Below are positions 31,986-43,679 of a DNA stretch of 64,000 bases, piece by piece. The notes under the pieces were generated by a model. The model had not been told where the DNA came from, made no database searches, and saw only the letters and a list, made by a program, of their open reading frames with translations. The stretch covers positions 3,538,096-3,602,095 of the forward strand of contig OX345648.1 in NCBI GenBank assembly GCA_947044365.1, read 5' to 3'. The stretch's first letter is position 1, and every line of letters starts with the position of its first letter. The DNA comes from Petrosia ficiformis (lineage: Eukaryota; Porifera; Demospongiae; Haplosclerida; Petrosiidae). The position numbers and the translations under genes are program-made.

Positions 31986-34900
31986 ATTACAAATATAATT
32001 AGAAGCAAATTATTCCATTTAAGTTAAACAGCAGAGTTTTAAATACTACTTTCATTGCTTCAAATGTTCTAACATTGTTATAAATAAAAATTCACACACA
32101 AAATGATTTTTATCAAACTCACCAAACTAGTATTCTTAAAAAGATGATTTTCTTCATACTAATAGTAAAATCTACTGAAACACGTATACTCGAGTAGATA
32201 TTATAATAGAGTACATAACTTTGATTACTAAATGCAGAAATCATTTCAACAGCAAATAAAACTGAACATTTGAAGCACAATTTTAATTGTTTGCATTAGT
32301 TTTGCATAGAATCTTGATCAGTATTATAAGAAAGGAATACCTATAATTACAGGCCACAAGGGGATCCATTTCAAAGCAAGGTTTGATGAGGAGTTTTTGT
32401 TAGAGAGAGGAAAGAATCAAGGAAATTTTTGTTAATTCGGGCCCTCTAAGATTGCTTCTGGTGGATTCTGGGGCCACAGAAGGATTTACCTGATTTCCTC
32501 CTAAAAATGGAGAGAGCAAGCTTATGAAGATAGTACTCTTTATTTCAGTTCAATATTAGTTGTGATTATTACCAAGAGTTAGCCTCAGATTGGAATCTTC
32601 TTACACAAAAAAACCCAACACTACAACCCCCCTTTTCAAAGCTCTGTGTTTTGGCCAGATAAAGACACTTACAACAAGTCTCCTATAATGAGTTGGATGA
32701 CCTTTAGGAGTAGCAACATTAATATTACGATGAAGGTGAGACTCTCGAAACATTACGTATCCTCCAGGTTGTAGCATTCTATAAATAATAATGTTAGTAA
32801 TGTTATGAATAGAGGTAATAATATGTAATGATGGTAACACGCAATATAGATCATACTGGTAATACTGGTAATGTAGGTAATATAGGTAATACTGGTAATA
32901 TATGTAATACATTTACAATAAAGGTAATACTGGTAATATATGTAATATAGGTAATAAAAGTAATACTGGTAATATATGTAATACATTTACATTAAAGGTA
33001 ATACTGGTAATATATGTAATATAGGTAATAAAGGTAATACTGGTAATATATGTAATATAGGTAATAAAGGTAATACTGGTAATATATGTAATATAGGTAA
33101 TAAAGGTAATACTGGTAATATATGTAATATAGGTAATAAAGGTAATACTGGTAATATATGTAATATAGGTAATAAAGGTAATACTGGTAATATATGTAAT
33201 ATAGGTAATAAAAGTAATACTGGTAATATATGTAATATAAGAAAATTAAGGTAATACCTGTAATACAGGAAAATAAAGGTAATACTGGTAATATAGGCAA
33301 TAATTTAGGTAATAAAGGTAATACTGGTAATATAATTATGTAATAAAGGTAACAATGGTAATATATGTAATATAGGTAATAAAGGTAGTATAGGTAATAC
33401 TGGTAACAGAATAAGCACAAGCTGGATGAAATGCTCAGCTTGTAAGAGAAAGTTGGTGCACAAAGTGTAATATTGATGAGGGATTTTGTCATACACATGC
33501 AATCTTGCAGGATAGGGGATAGGGCTGACTCTTTCACTCTCATAGTTTTACATCATGTGCTCAAAATGGTGAGAGTCTTCATTGTAAGTTAATTTGTATT
33601 GACAAGAAAAAACAACCAAATTATTATTTATGTATTGTTATACTATAAATTATTATTGCTATATATTTATTATGGCCCGTAGGGCCATCCCTATAATTGC
33701 TTTCCACGGGGTTTAATGTATATATTATATATATGGTTGTGTCACTTGCGCGACTATGCGTTGTATACGTAGTTAAGGAAGTTACATCATTCCCGGGGGC
33801 TCGGTCAATTAATGGGCGTGGCGCGTAAACGAACGCGCGATCAAGCTCTACACACCAGCAGAAAGAAAGCTGTTGAACTTACGTAGAAACTGGAACTAAT
33901 AGCTAGCTATTCTGCCTGAAATATATTCCTAAAGTTCTACAAGGTCCTTTGAAAGGTCAGGAGAGTAGATAATCAAAATAATAACTATAATAAGCTGTTG
34001 TCTTTCATGCTTGATAAAGTCAGCCATGATTACTGAATTCTGCACACCACAAAGCAGTCATATCTTCACTTAAATTTGTAAAGCAATCATAGGGATGTTT
34101 TTTTCTCTATATACACTTGTTTTTAAATGTTTTTTTTCAAAAATTATTTACCTTTCCACAAAAGTTATGTACACAAATATGGTATGCTATAGCCACACCA
34201 ACCATATCAGCACTTTTAAGTGTCTTTCTTTTCCCTTAGTGATGCATTAAGCACTAGACACATAATATATTTGATTGCTCAGAGTGCTTAGCTGCTGACC
34301 AACAGTATAAAGTTAAATTTACATTTAACATTATTAATACTTGCCATTACATAGTGTTATAATTAAGATTAATTGGTTTAGAAAAATTTCATTAACTATA
34401 TTATTCATGTTGCACATGCACTGCACATGATCTGCTTATATACTTCATCTCTTGTGGTAACCAATTAGTACAACTTTTACTGGTACAGTATATAGTACAG
34501 TAGCGAGCGAGAGGGTGTCTGGCACACTAAGTCAACTTTCTTGGAACTAGAGAACAAAATCCGTCTCTCCAATCAAATCACAGTATTCTGTGACGTAATG
34601 TGTGATGTTGACTTTAACATGGCGAATAACTGTTTAATTAATTTGTGATCGTTTTCTGAAGAGTGCTAAAGAATGGAAAAATCTGGGAAGTAGTGAAACA
34701 AGCTGGCTTATAACGTTTTCATCACTATAAGCCAGCTTGTAACAATGAAAACGATTCGTGATGTGTACCATCACCAGTACAAACAACACCACCTTCTATA
34801 TGCACAGTTTAACTTCTTTCCGAATTTAGATACTTGATCTTTCATTAACGAAAGAAGAGGGCTAACAACCACGACAATACTGTGTCCAGTATCTCTAGAG

Positions 34901-37900
34901 CAAGGCGGTTTTTTAAGGAAATCGAAAGAAAGAGGCAAACAGGCATGACACAGAGACTTCCCATGGCCTGTGGGCAAAGAAACGAACACATCTCGCCCAG
35001 CAAGAAATTCTTTGACAATAGTAAACTGATCTTCAGTAGGTAGGTACCCAAGGTGCTGGAAAGACTGCATTATCGCCGAACTAACATCTGCAGCCATGCT
35101 TAGTATTGCGATTATGTACGTCACACGTATAATTTGCCATCAATTTCCTGCCATACTTCCAAGAAAGTTAACTTAGTATGCCAGACGCCCTCTCGCTCGT
35201 TAAGGGCGTGGGCAGCTGGGGGACGAGACTAAGTACTCTCTATGTAAGGATGGTGTGGAAACAAAATGGCCACCCCCCAATACATTTCAATTGCAAGTGA
35301 TGAGTTGAAATCTCTGCTAATATATACAGATAATAAGTCTTAATATACACATAAATGTTGATATTGACCATTTTTACCACTACCAATACTTTGTAGATGG
35401 CCAAAGATCATCTTTAATCTACTTTAAAGATGTACTCTAGCCATCTAGAAGGCTAGAGATTGTGTTGAGTGACAAAATTGCAAGATAATTGATATAAAGA
35501 ACAATAAAAATTAAAAAGCACAGGAACAAGATTAGAATGGTATCTTAGCAACAAAATTAAACACCACTAACAAACGTACATAAAAGTAAAAGCACAACAC
35601 AAAGAAGCGGTATGTATGTACTGTTGCTACATGGGAAGTGGTGTTCAATTTTCATGGTTGCTAAGGTACCATCCCAATGTTGTTCCTGTGTTTTTCAGTT
35701 TTGAGATCCCTACATACTGTTTCATTTTTTAAAATGTTCTTTATTATTCTTGTATATAAACTAATTGGTGCTGTTAATGGCCTATCAGAAATTGTGTCGG
35801 TTCACAAGCTAATTTTCTCAGTTGCTTGCTACAAAGCAACAGTTCACAAAAGATTTTCTATGGTTACTACAAAAGTAATCTCAACAAAACAGAGATGTTG
35901 TTAAAAGATGTTACTCTTTAAAATTGATGAACACACTAGTTAATTTTGATTTTTATTATTAATGTTAATTACTACAAACTTTTACTTAATATTGCCAACT
36001 ACAGTGGTGCATATCAACAGAACATGACTGAATGCTATATACATTTAAGTTATTGAATTTCAAGCTGTATAGACATGATAATTAAGGCAGTGAAATATCA
36101 CTTTTAAGGCAACATCATTTATATGTTATCTTCTCATCAACTGAAATCTTAGTATAGGATATAGCCCTGGTTGGAGGCAGTTATGGGCATATAACACCCA
36201 TGAGACAATTATCTCATAACTGCCTCCAAACAGGGCTATATGTCCATGGTAACACAAAAGTATGCAATTAAATCACATTTGATATCACTGTTGTCAAGTA
36301 GAAACCATAGTACTATCCCAATTAGCATCTACTGTGAAAATACAATTAGATGATTTAGTGGCTAGACACTAAATCTGCATGTTATCTCCTCATGGTACAT
36401 CAAGGGTTACTATGGTATGCCAATAGAAAATGTTTGGCTTGCAGGTCCTCTGAGATTGACTCTGATATAATCTGGTTCAATCACAAAGGAAAAATCCCTA
36501 TTAAACTCTTGTTCTATGATATAAAGAGAGGTAGCTTGTAAGTAAATTCTTAAAATTGGTACGTTCGAATCTCCAAGGAGGGGCAAAAAGCTTTCAAGGG
36601 AGCACCCCTAAAACAAACACTGATTCTTCTTGCAATCATAGAACAAAAAATAGCTCAAGCAATTATTATAATTTTTACTTTATTATCTAATTAAAGATTC
36701 TTATGCTGTGGTCAGCCACAAAGAAATTGAATTATTGTATCCATCTATTAGTGGTGGGCGATACCAGTAATTTTCATTTCAATATGATACCAAGTAGTAT
36801 GGGAATCAGTATCGATAATATCACGTATGATGTGCCTGCTTATGTAAACGTCAAATTTCATATGAATTCAGTTAAAAATGTGGAAGCAATACGAAACTTT
36901 TTCTGTGAAATGAGTATGTCAGATTATAATAGAGGTGTGGTGATTAGTATCAGTATCAGTATTATACTTGGACATTACTCAATATCAGAAATTTCAGACG
37001 TGGTATCGAAGTATTGAGTACTTTGGTATCGAATCGCCCATCACTACCTTCTATTGGTGAGAACACTGCTACTTACAATTTAGCTAGTTAGATAGTTATA
37101 ATTATTCTAAAGTGAATACTTACTTCAATGAATTGTTAGCAAACTGTTGTACTTCCTTATCATCAAGATACATCAATAACCAATAGGAAAAAATCAAATC
37201 AAAGGAGTCAGGAGGATAACTCATTTTAGTTGCATCCAAAACCTGATAGCTAACGTTGGGATACAAAGAACTACTCACTTCTTTGTTTTTACTAATGAAC
37301 TCTTCTATGAAGTCTGTGGAAATAACCTCTTTAAAAGTATTGGCTAGTATTCCTGTGAACCGACTATAATGAGAGAAAATAAACTAAAGTAAAATCATGT
37401 TGACTTGAAACTGAACTCCTAAATATCTCAAAAAATGAATTTGACTGGGGTAATTGCAAGCACTTAAAGCACATGTGCACAAGAACCTTTATTTGGAAGA
37501 ACATGTTATCAATAAGAAACAAACTTAAAAGATAGGTAAAGTAAACGACGATCAATTATAGTCTTGCATATGTACATGATTACAACATTTAAGTATCACT
37601 GCATGAACTACCTACATGTACATATGTATAGAAGTATGACACTCAATGATCAACACACTGTCATGTATTCATAAACTAAACATGAAACTTATTTTTTTAA
37701 AAACACCATATCATCAGCACTAAGACCACAATACCTAAATTTATTACTCCTTCCTAAAATCTGCTCACCTAAACCATTGATACCACATCTTTAAGGTAAA
37801 GTGTTGCATGAACCAGTGAACTAGATAGACACATGTAGGTATATTGTGATGACTCACCCAACTCCTGCTCCTAGTTCCAATACTTTCATTGTTTTTGGAT

Positions 37901-38069
37901 CTTTAAAATATGATTTAAAGAGTTCTGAAACTTCTTTACTATCAATTTCTACCATAGCAGATGTTATGTCTTCAGGTTTATTTCCCAACATAGTAGCAAC
38001 ATTTACTCCTCCCTGCTGACCTCGTTCTCTCCAGTGTGTTTCCATTATTTGTCTAAAGTCTGCCATCAA
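27020..38069 (-). CDS. Phosphoethanolamine N-methyltransferase, bipartite (two SAM-methyltransferase domains)
   Basis: Methylates phosphoethanolamine stepwise to phosphocholine using SAM, in the cytosol. Ten exons join perfectly in frame: 38069-37858, 37363-37124, 32778-32673, 31945-31601, 30315-30226, 30075-29986, 29776-29654, 29137-29009, 28443-28351 and 27130-27020; 1539 nt, 512 residues, ending in TGA. Domain 1: KVLELGAGVGRFTG (near 62-75), then FDLIFSYWLLMYLDDKEV and GGYVMFRESHLH, close to plant PEAMT. Linker: YWIWQKRKV, an Asp/Glu/His-rich insert (near 248-286), then GEGFFTPGGLQVHK. Domain 2: VVDVGSGSGGAMKYIS, YDVVCAREFMQCAPDRAEY, RWLKPGGQVVVAG, MLEKTGFIDIKMEDYTKDY and a C-terminal helix. 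Plants have both domains in one protein, nematodes split them, and mammals lack the enzyme. The acidic insert and CARE in place of the plant YSRD in domain 2 are unusual. Confidence 0.93.
32790..33420. repeat. 36-bp AT-rich minisatellite in PMT intron 2
   Basis: The core unit reads GGTAATACTGGTAATATA then TGTAATATAGGTAATAAA. About eight near-perfect copies lie at 32926-33240, with degenerate copies on both sides. Its minus-strand reading is an open Tyr/Leu-rich frame only because the unit length is a multiple of 3; I do not call it a gene. Confidence 0.93.
33686..34097. mobile_element. 412-bp MITE-like element in PMT intron 2
   Basis: Left end CATCCCTATAATTGCTTTCC pairs with right end GTAAAGCAATCATAGGGATG (18 of 20). 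Contains GCGC-rich DNA (TGGCGCGTAAACGAACGCGCG) unlike its surroundings, and shares a block with 20160-20310. TSD not resolved. Confidence 0.6.
34503..35200. mobile_element. TIR element carrying a RecQ-like helicase fragment, TA target
   Basis: About 44-bp inverted repeats: GCGAGCGAGAGGGTGTCTGG at the left matches the complement of CCAGACGCCCTCTCGCTCGT at the right, and the match extends to AACTTTCTTGGAA with about four mismatches in all. TA dinucleotides abut both ends (34501-34502 and 35201-35202). An inner hairpin, TAAGCCAGCTTGT / CTGGCTTATAACG, lies near 34700-34740. No transposase is visible. Confidence 0.8.
34771..35097 (-). pseudogene. RecQ-family DNA helicase N-terminal fragment within the TIR element
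   Basis: Starting at ATG 35097 the frame gives a helicase N-terminus: GYLPTEDQFTIVKEFLAGRD (RecQ motif 0), then DVFVSLPTGHGKSLCHACLP (Walker A, motif I), then VVVVSPLLSLMKDQV (motif Ia). RecQ enzymes unwind DNA 3' to 5'. The frame ends soon after motif Ia with no DExH box, so no active helicase can come from this piece alone; the downstream part is lost or was never captured. It lies antisense-free in PMT intron 2, on the same strand as PMT. Confidence 0.8.
35228..35345 (+). repeat. Interspersed repeat family B fragment
   Basis: AGTACTCTCTATGTA.GGATG, AAATGGCC, then ATACATTTCAATTGCAAGTG. The same block occurs at 58107-58190 (+) and, in reverse, near 1-40, 5826-5900, 31388-31460 and 63418-63490. 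Confidence 0.65.
35490..35757. mobile_element. Foldback MITE, family A copy 2
   Basis: Inverted arms with AGCACAGGAACAAGATTAGA on the left and complementary ATGTTGTTCCTGTGTTTTTC on the right, the shared core CACAACACAAAGAAGCGGTA, and right end CCCTACATACTGTTTCATTT. Matches 4612-4905. Confidence 0.7.
36160..36240. repeat. Perfect-type hairpin, 26-bp arms
   Basis: TATAGCCCTGGTTGGAGGCA pairs with TGCCTCCAAACAGGGCTATA, extending to GTTATG / CATAAC, with an imperfect palindromic loop. Confidence 0.8.
36749..37046. mobile_element. 298-bp hAT-type MITE in PMT intron 2
   Basis: Ends TAGTGGTGGGCGAT and ATCGCCCATCACTA (13 of 14). The flanking 8-mers CCATCTAT and CCTTCTAT differ by one base. Subterminal GGTATCGA / TATCGATA motifs link it to the 5953 element family. 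It lies 78 bp from PMT exon 2. Confidence 0.8.
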
Positions 38070-39901
38070 TTACGAATTCAGTAATGAATTCTACTTCCTT
38101 TTACAATCTTGAAGTAATTATTCACAGTTATAATACTAATGATGATGATGTAAAGAAATGTTATAATTATATAAATGAAAAGTCAGTGACTAGATTATAT
38201 GAGATTAGTGAATGCACCTCGATTGTTCATTTTGCAATTACTCCCAATTATTCTTGACAAAAAATAATATTGCAGACATAACGAACACCATGCCGTGCAC
38301 TATCAGTAATATTACTATTGATTTGAATTACACTAGTCCGACACGACCGACATAATGCTAAAATGAGGAAACTGTGATAGAATTTATGAGCTTCTGTGGC
38401 TATACCCATTAAATTCATTCGGTCATCATAAACATTTAATAGTGTAACTGTGGAGAAATCAGAACTTTCAAACACTTACCTTAATGTATTTCTGCATTAA
38501 AGATTAATCATTCTGGTATCTGTGGCTTTCTTAGAAGATCTTTTATACAAAAAAGTAATTTAGAAGAATATGAGCATTTTCGAATTGTAAAGATATAATA
38601 TATACCTAGAAACTTTGCTTATTAATTCCCACTAAAGCACAGAATTAAAATTTGTTAGTCAGTCATGTGAATTGATTAATTATCACATTCTTATCCGTCA
38701 CAAATTCTATCACAATTGCCCCAGACATTCCCTCATTTTAGACTAGAAAGTCACTTAATGCACTAAGTTACCATGCCACAGTGGGCAAATAGCACTGAAT
38801 TAATGAATTCCATGCCGCTCGCCCACTGTCATTAAAATTAGTTACAACTATTATCATCGTGTGCTATGTTATACATTAATCAACTTTGAACTAGATTCGT
38901 TGGTGTGGTTATTGTTCTATTTTGTGCCACTACTTTGATATCGCTAGGTTTTAAGTGAAAAGTATGCCATATAATAATTATTTGTTCCCTTTTCTTATTG
39001 ATACTTTGATCACAACTCGAGTATTTTAGCAACCTTTGGCTACGTGGCAAGTTAAAATTAATGGATCTAATCATAATCAATCATACAGTCTGTTCACATT
39101 CGTGATGACCTCAAAATTAGGTTGAGATGACTTCATATCTAATATAGTTTAATGTCATAAGGTTAATAAAAGATTATACTGTAACTAATTAACGAAACAA
39201 TGGATTGAAATTTCGCATACAGAATGGAATAATTATATAAAAATAGTGCAGAAAAAAGATTGTTGGTCATTGCAAATTAAAGTTAGAACATGTTTTTGAG
39301 GTCATAGTGAACGTGAATGACCTTTAGTAAAGAAGTATAATTATAATTATTATAATTATATTATAATTATATTATAATTATATAAATATATTTTAAAATA
39401 TAATTATATATATACACGTATATATATAATTTATATATATATATATATATATATATACAATATAATTAATTTTATTATTTTATACTAATAATATTGATTA
39501 TAATTAATTAAATTTAAAATTTGTTTACAGGGTTCTGGTACGAAGTGGAGGAGTCTTGGTGTGGAAGATGGAGCCCCCATTTCTCTTTACATAGAGTAAT
39601 TAAAATGTTTTTGCATAAATATAACTGCTATGGTACTCATATCAATACTATGTATTATATTTATAATTATATAATTATATATTAGCCTTCATTGTGTAAT
39701 AACAATAACAATAAGAATAAGAATAATAATAACCGTACGTACAAACACTCACTCGTTGATCGCTAGATTCTAAAATACAAGACCTCAACAAAACACATCA
39801 CAATATGGCTCCTCGTCCACTCATTTTTCTCCGAAGTTGTAGGGAGTGTCCCTTCCTACGCAATCCGGTGTGGTTTACACTTTTAGTAAGTGTGTGACGT
39901 C
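38070..39901. other. Intergenic region upstream of PMT and of the epimerase-GT gene
   Basis: No confident gene. About 39125-39325 is the repeat also seen at 14.65 kb. About 39340-39480 is almost pure A/T with (TA)n. A divergent arrangement of PMT (-) and the next gene (+) with 1.8 kb between them. Confidence 0.5.
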
Positions 39902-42900
39902 ATGTTCGGTTCTGTGGTTAGACCTCGTCGTCTGTTACTTGTAGTTTTATCAGTTCTGCTCTGTTCATTGTGTTATATACTGTTTTTTGAAGGTAATGAC
40001 AAAATCTATGGTATGTAAACCATTGGCGTAGGAAGATGATGTTGATCATGGGGGCGCGTCCAAAATAGATAATTACACATTAATTTAAACCACAAGTGTT
40101 ATTATTACACTTGACTGTATATTGGAGGGAGGGCAGAGTAAATCTCCATAATTATGCATTTCTATTATATAAGAAATATAAAATTTCGTGGGGGCCATCC
40201 CCCCATGGATTTCTATCCATGGGGTCCAGTACCCCCATGGCCTATATAGTCTGGCCAGCCACACCCATTTGCTTGGAGGAGGAAAGGTGTAGCTACCCAT
40301 GGCCCCCTTGCTTCCTATGCCACTGTAAACTAATAATTATTTTATTGGTTTTTGGGTGATATTTTTTAATTTGGGGGGTAACTATTGGGTAAAAAAAAGA
40401 GTCTGTTTTTTCAGCAGGTTATATTCCGCTATAATAGTAAATTTAATTTTATGTAAGTTAATAATTCGGGTAAGTTTCGAGTGAAAACATTGTCGATAAC
40501 CTATACAAAACAGAAATCTCCAATGAGAACTGAAGTATGTACAGTCAAAAATGACAAACCAATTCTTCAGATTCTGCTTCCAATGTCCTTCGTTTGCATC
40601 TTCTTCATGTTTGGAGATCATCAGAAACCCAATCCCTTAGCTGCACAATACTTTCAATACACAACACATGTATCAGGCCTGATTCAGGTAGGAAAAGGGT
40701 TAAACCTGAGTGCATTCATTATAATTATGAATAGAGTTCATGCACGTCTTATATATTATATATTGCTTGACTAACAGTAATCGTAATTTTAGTGTACATT
40801 ACCACAGTTACTAGATGTATTCTAGTTATTGTCAGTACACTGTAAAAACTGATTTGTTATTTTGACCAATTTAATTGGTTATATGAGTTTCATTTTTATA
40901 ATTATAAACATCAAACATAAATAATATTTATGAAGCCAAGAACAAGCTGCAAAACTAGATGTCCTTCATACTGCTTGACAATAAATGTCACTGTCAAAGC
41001 AGCTAGTTACAGTAAACTTTTGTCGCTTGATATTACATAACTCTGTAGTCTGTACTATAAGGGGCACACGGAATTCATACTGTAATACTTATAGACATAT
41101 CACATTGTATATAACAAACCAACCGAATTGAGTGAAACAACAAACAATGTTTTACAGTGTTGCAACTGTGCTAACAAATAAGTTGTTTTAACAACTTTGT
41201 TTTTGCAGTGTAGATCTGATCTGTTATCATAGTTATAGAGTGGTTTATTCTTGTAAATATACTTATGATATATAATTATAGAATAATGGTTAATCCTAAG
41301 ATATTTTTCTTTCTTTTATTAATTTTAATCAAGCAATGAATGTTAATGACACTTTTCATCATTATCACAATAAATAATAAAATTAAATGGACTCTGGAGT
41401 GCACTTCATTTATGGGCTATGCATTTGGTCACTTTTAAATCAATAACTCCATACATTCTACAAAATGTAGATTTGTTCTGAACAAGTATACATGTACAAT
41501 GTAATTGTGGTCTCTTGATGACATGGGGTCTGGAGATCACAACTAGTTTTGATCAAACCTATCTGTTAGCAAGTTAAGAAAATTATATTACACCAAACTG
41601 ACAGACTGTAGTACTAAGTTTTAAAGAGTGGAGTTTGCCAGTGAAATAATATATAATAGATTGTTAAAATAACCCATTGATTGGTTATTACAGGATTTAA
41701 AGTTCCATGGTCATGCTGTTGACAACATAACCTGTATATTTTGTTATATTTAATGTTTCATGTAACTTATAAATCTTGAAAGCAACTGTCAACAAATGTT
41801 TGAAATTTCTTGAAAACCTGCAATCACATAATTTAATTTACCAAGAAACACCACAAAAGATTGTTTAGGCAATAAAGGCTACTATATATTATTTTTATAT
41901 GCTTCAATTAATTGATAAAGTATTTGTAATGACATCAGCATGCATGTACCCACAACTTGCATCATGACAATTAAATTTGCATTATTCTTTGCAACTCTAC
42001 TTAGTACTTACCAATACTTTTTACAGTGTGTCAGTAAGTATTTTTACAGTGTATAATGTATCCACTATCATAATCAATCATCTTTTGTATCTGCCATTGT
42101 AGATGTTGTTCCAGTTACACAGCACTTACATAACATACAATCAGTTTCGTATTCTCATATACAAACAAATATTTCTGGAATTTTAAAACAAGTCTCAGCA
42201 CAACAGGTGATTAGTCCACATGTACTTATTATTGGTAGTACTAGTTTCCTTGGTTCAAGAATAGCTCTAGGTGTTTGTGATATGGGATACAAAGTAATTC
42301 CAATAGATGATTTGACTAGCTTACCACTTGAACCTTTGACTTGGTACAGACGAAATAAACTTGTGGAAAAGGGTTTAATCCCCAAATATGTGGATTTCAC
42401 TGATGATAAATTGGTTAAAAGATTAATTAGTGAATACGATCATGGAATTATAGTTTATATACCTTCTCTACTATTTGATGGAAAATTTGAAGAAAATGTT
42501 TCATATAATTATCTGAAATCTTCACAGTTACTAAAGAATTTTATAAATTTATTGAAGATGGTAAAATCCGGTTATTTTTATAAGTTTATATTTCTCACAC
42601 AGCAAGATAATAAACCACCTTCCATTCAGAAAGCACTATTAAGAACATTTGAATTATCATTATATTATTATTATGAACATGGTAATCAGTTAGATATAAC
42701 AACAATAAAACTTGATAATGTTTATGGACCATGGCAAGGCAAAGGAACAGATTTCGTATATCACCCATCTACTGATAAAATATTCATCGAAGAAGTGATT
42801 GAAGGAGTTATTATGTCAATGAAATGCAGTGGATTATTTTGTGCAGATGTTTTGAGAAATGATACAGCCAATTCCGATAATATAATCAAAACACAGGAAT

Positions 42901-43679
42901 GGATTAGTGAGTACTCCACATTTCTTCTAGCACCAAAAAAGAATGTTATCATGTCCTCTTACTTCACAAAAGCAAAGATTGTTCCTAATAAAAGCTATTA
43001 CATTCTACCAAATTTATTCCAATTCTTTGAAGCATGGTTTTTAACTGGTAAACAGTTTGGAGTTCATTTTGTTATCTTTCATGATAGCCTCAGTGAGCAG
43101 TTTCAAAATAATTTAATAGAATTGTATCCTGGGCATGTTGAATTTGTAAAAGTGAATGGCCTGAATGGCAGAAGTACCAATGATGCAAGATTTTATGAAG
43201 AATATGAGTATCTTCTAAGTCATCCTGAAATCAATAAAGCTATGCTGACAGATTGTAGGGATGTGATATTTCTTAAGGATCCATTTAAAGTTATGGATGT
43301 AATTGGTGATTATTTATACATGGGAATTGATATGCCATTTCATGTTTCATTAATCAGAAGCTGGGTTGGTGTTGTGATGTTAAGACCATGTCATCGATCA
43401 GAACTTGACACTGATGCTGCAAATCGCTATCCTCTTCATAACCCAGGAGCAATGGGAGGTACTAGACATGTGATGCTAGCTTACTTGACACAGTTAATTC
43501 ACCATTTTGATAGAACTCCACACAATATAAACTGTAACATGGGTACAGTGAGTCTAGTTACTGAAAAACACTTCAGTAATGATTATTTTTCAGGTTATCC
43601 ATTTCAAGCTGTATCCGAATTACCATTAGCTATTCCACAAGGACTTGCAATTAGACACAAAAGGACTGGAGAGGTTTGA
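39902..43679 (+). CDS. Type II membrane protein: NAD-epimerase-like domain fused to a glycosyltransferase-like domain
   Basis: Exon 1 is 39902-39992 (MFGSVVRPRRLLLVVLSVLL, a Golgi-type signal anchor after basic residues). Exon 2 is 42103-43679. GT-AG borders join them at a split Asp codon, for 555 residues. Residues about 67-300 resemble short-chain epimerase/dehydratases: HVLIIGSTSFLGSRIALGVC (Rossmann loop, but the middle Gly is Ser) and TTIKLDNVYGPWQGKGTDF (as in UDP-glucuronate epimerases). Where YxxxK is expected I read PSIQKALLRTFE, so the catalytic Tyr seems lost. Residues about 310-540 look like a GT-A glycosyltransferase: YYILPNLFQFFEAWFLTGKQ, then MLTDCRDVIFLKDPF (DxD-like) and NPGAMGGTRHVMLAYL. 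It probably acts in the Golgi lumen on glycans; donor and acceptor are unknown. The GTG-started frame at 42207 is only part of exon 2. Confidence 0.8.
40021..40325. mobile_element. hAT-like MITE in the epimerase-GT intron
   Basis: Ends CATTGGCGTAGGAAG and CTTCCTATGCCACTG (13 of 15), flanked by TAAAC on both sides. The full 8-bp duplication is not clean. GC-rich interior with CCCCATGG repeats. Confidence 0.65.
40523..40687 (+). pseudogene. Possible relic first exon of an epimerase-GT paralogue
   Basis: An open stretch of 55 codons ends at a CAG/GTAGG donor. It has a hydrophobic anchor (ILQILLPMSFVCIFFMF) followed by HVSGLIQ, which resembles the stem of the neighbouring gene (ILFFE, then TNISGILKQ). 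Its phase (0) does not fit exon 2, which needs phase 1. It may be an unused duplicate exon, or chance. Confidence 0.3.

Noticed and set aside
32992..33543. 183-codon Tyr/Leu-rich ORF on the minus strand
   Set aside because: It is a by-product of the 36-bp minisatellite, whose unit length keeps every frame open.
39800..39895. Short ORF MAPRPLIFLRSCRECPFLRN upstream of the epimerase-GT start
   Set aside because: It ends before the true start in another frame; at most an upstream ORF in the 5' leader.
42207..43679. GTG as start of the epimerase-GT protein
   Set aside because: The open frame continues upstream to an acceptor at 42102 and joins a signal-anchor exon in phase.
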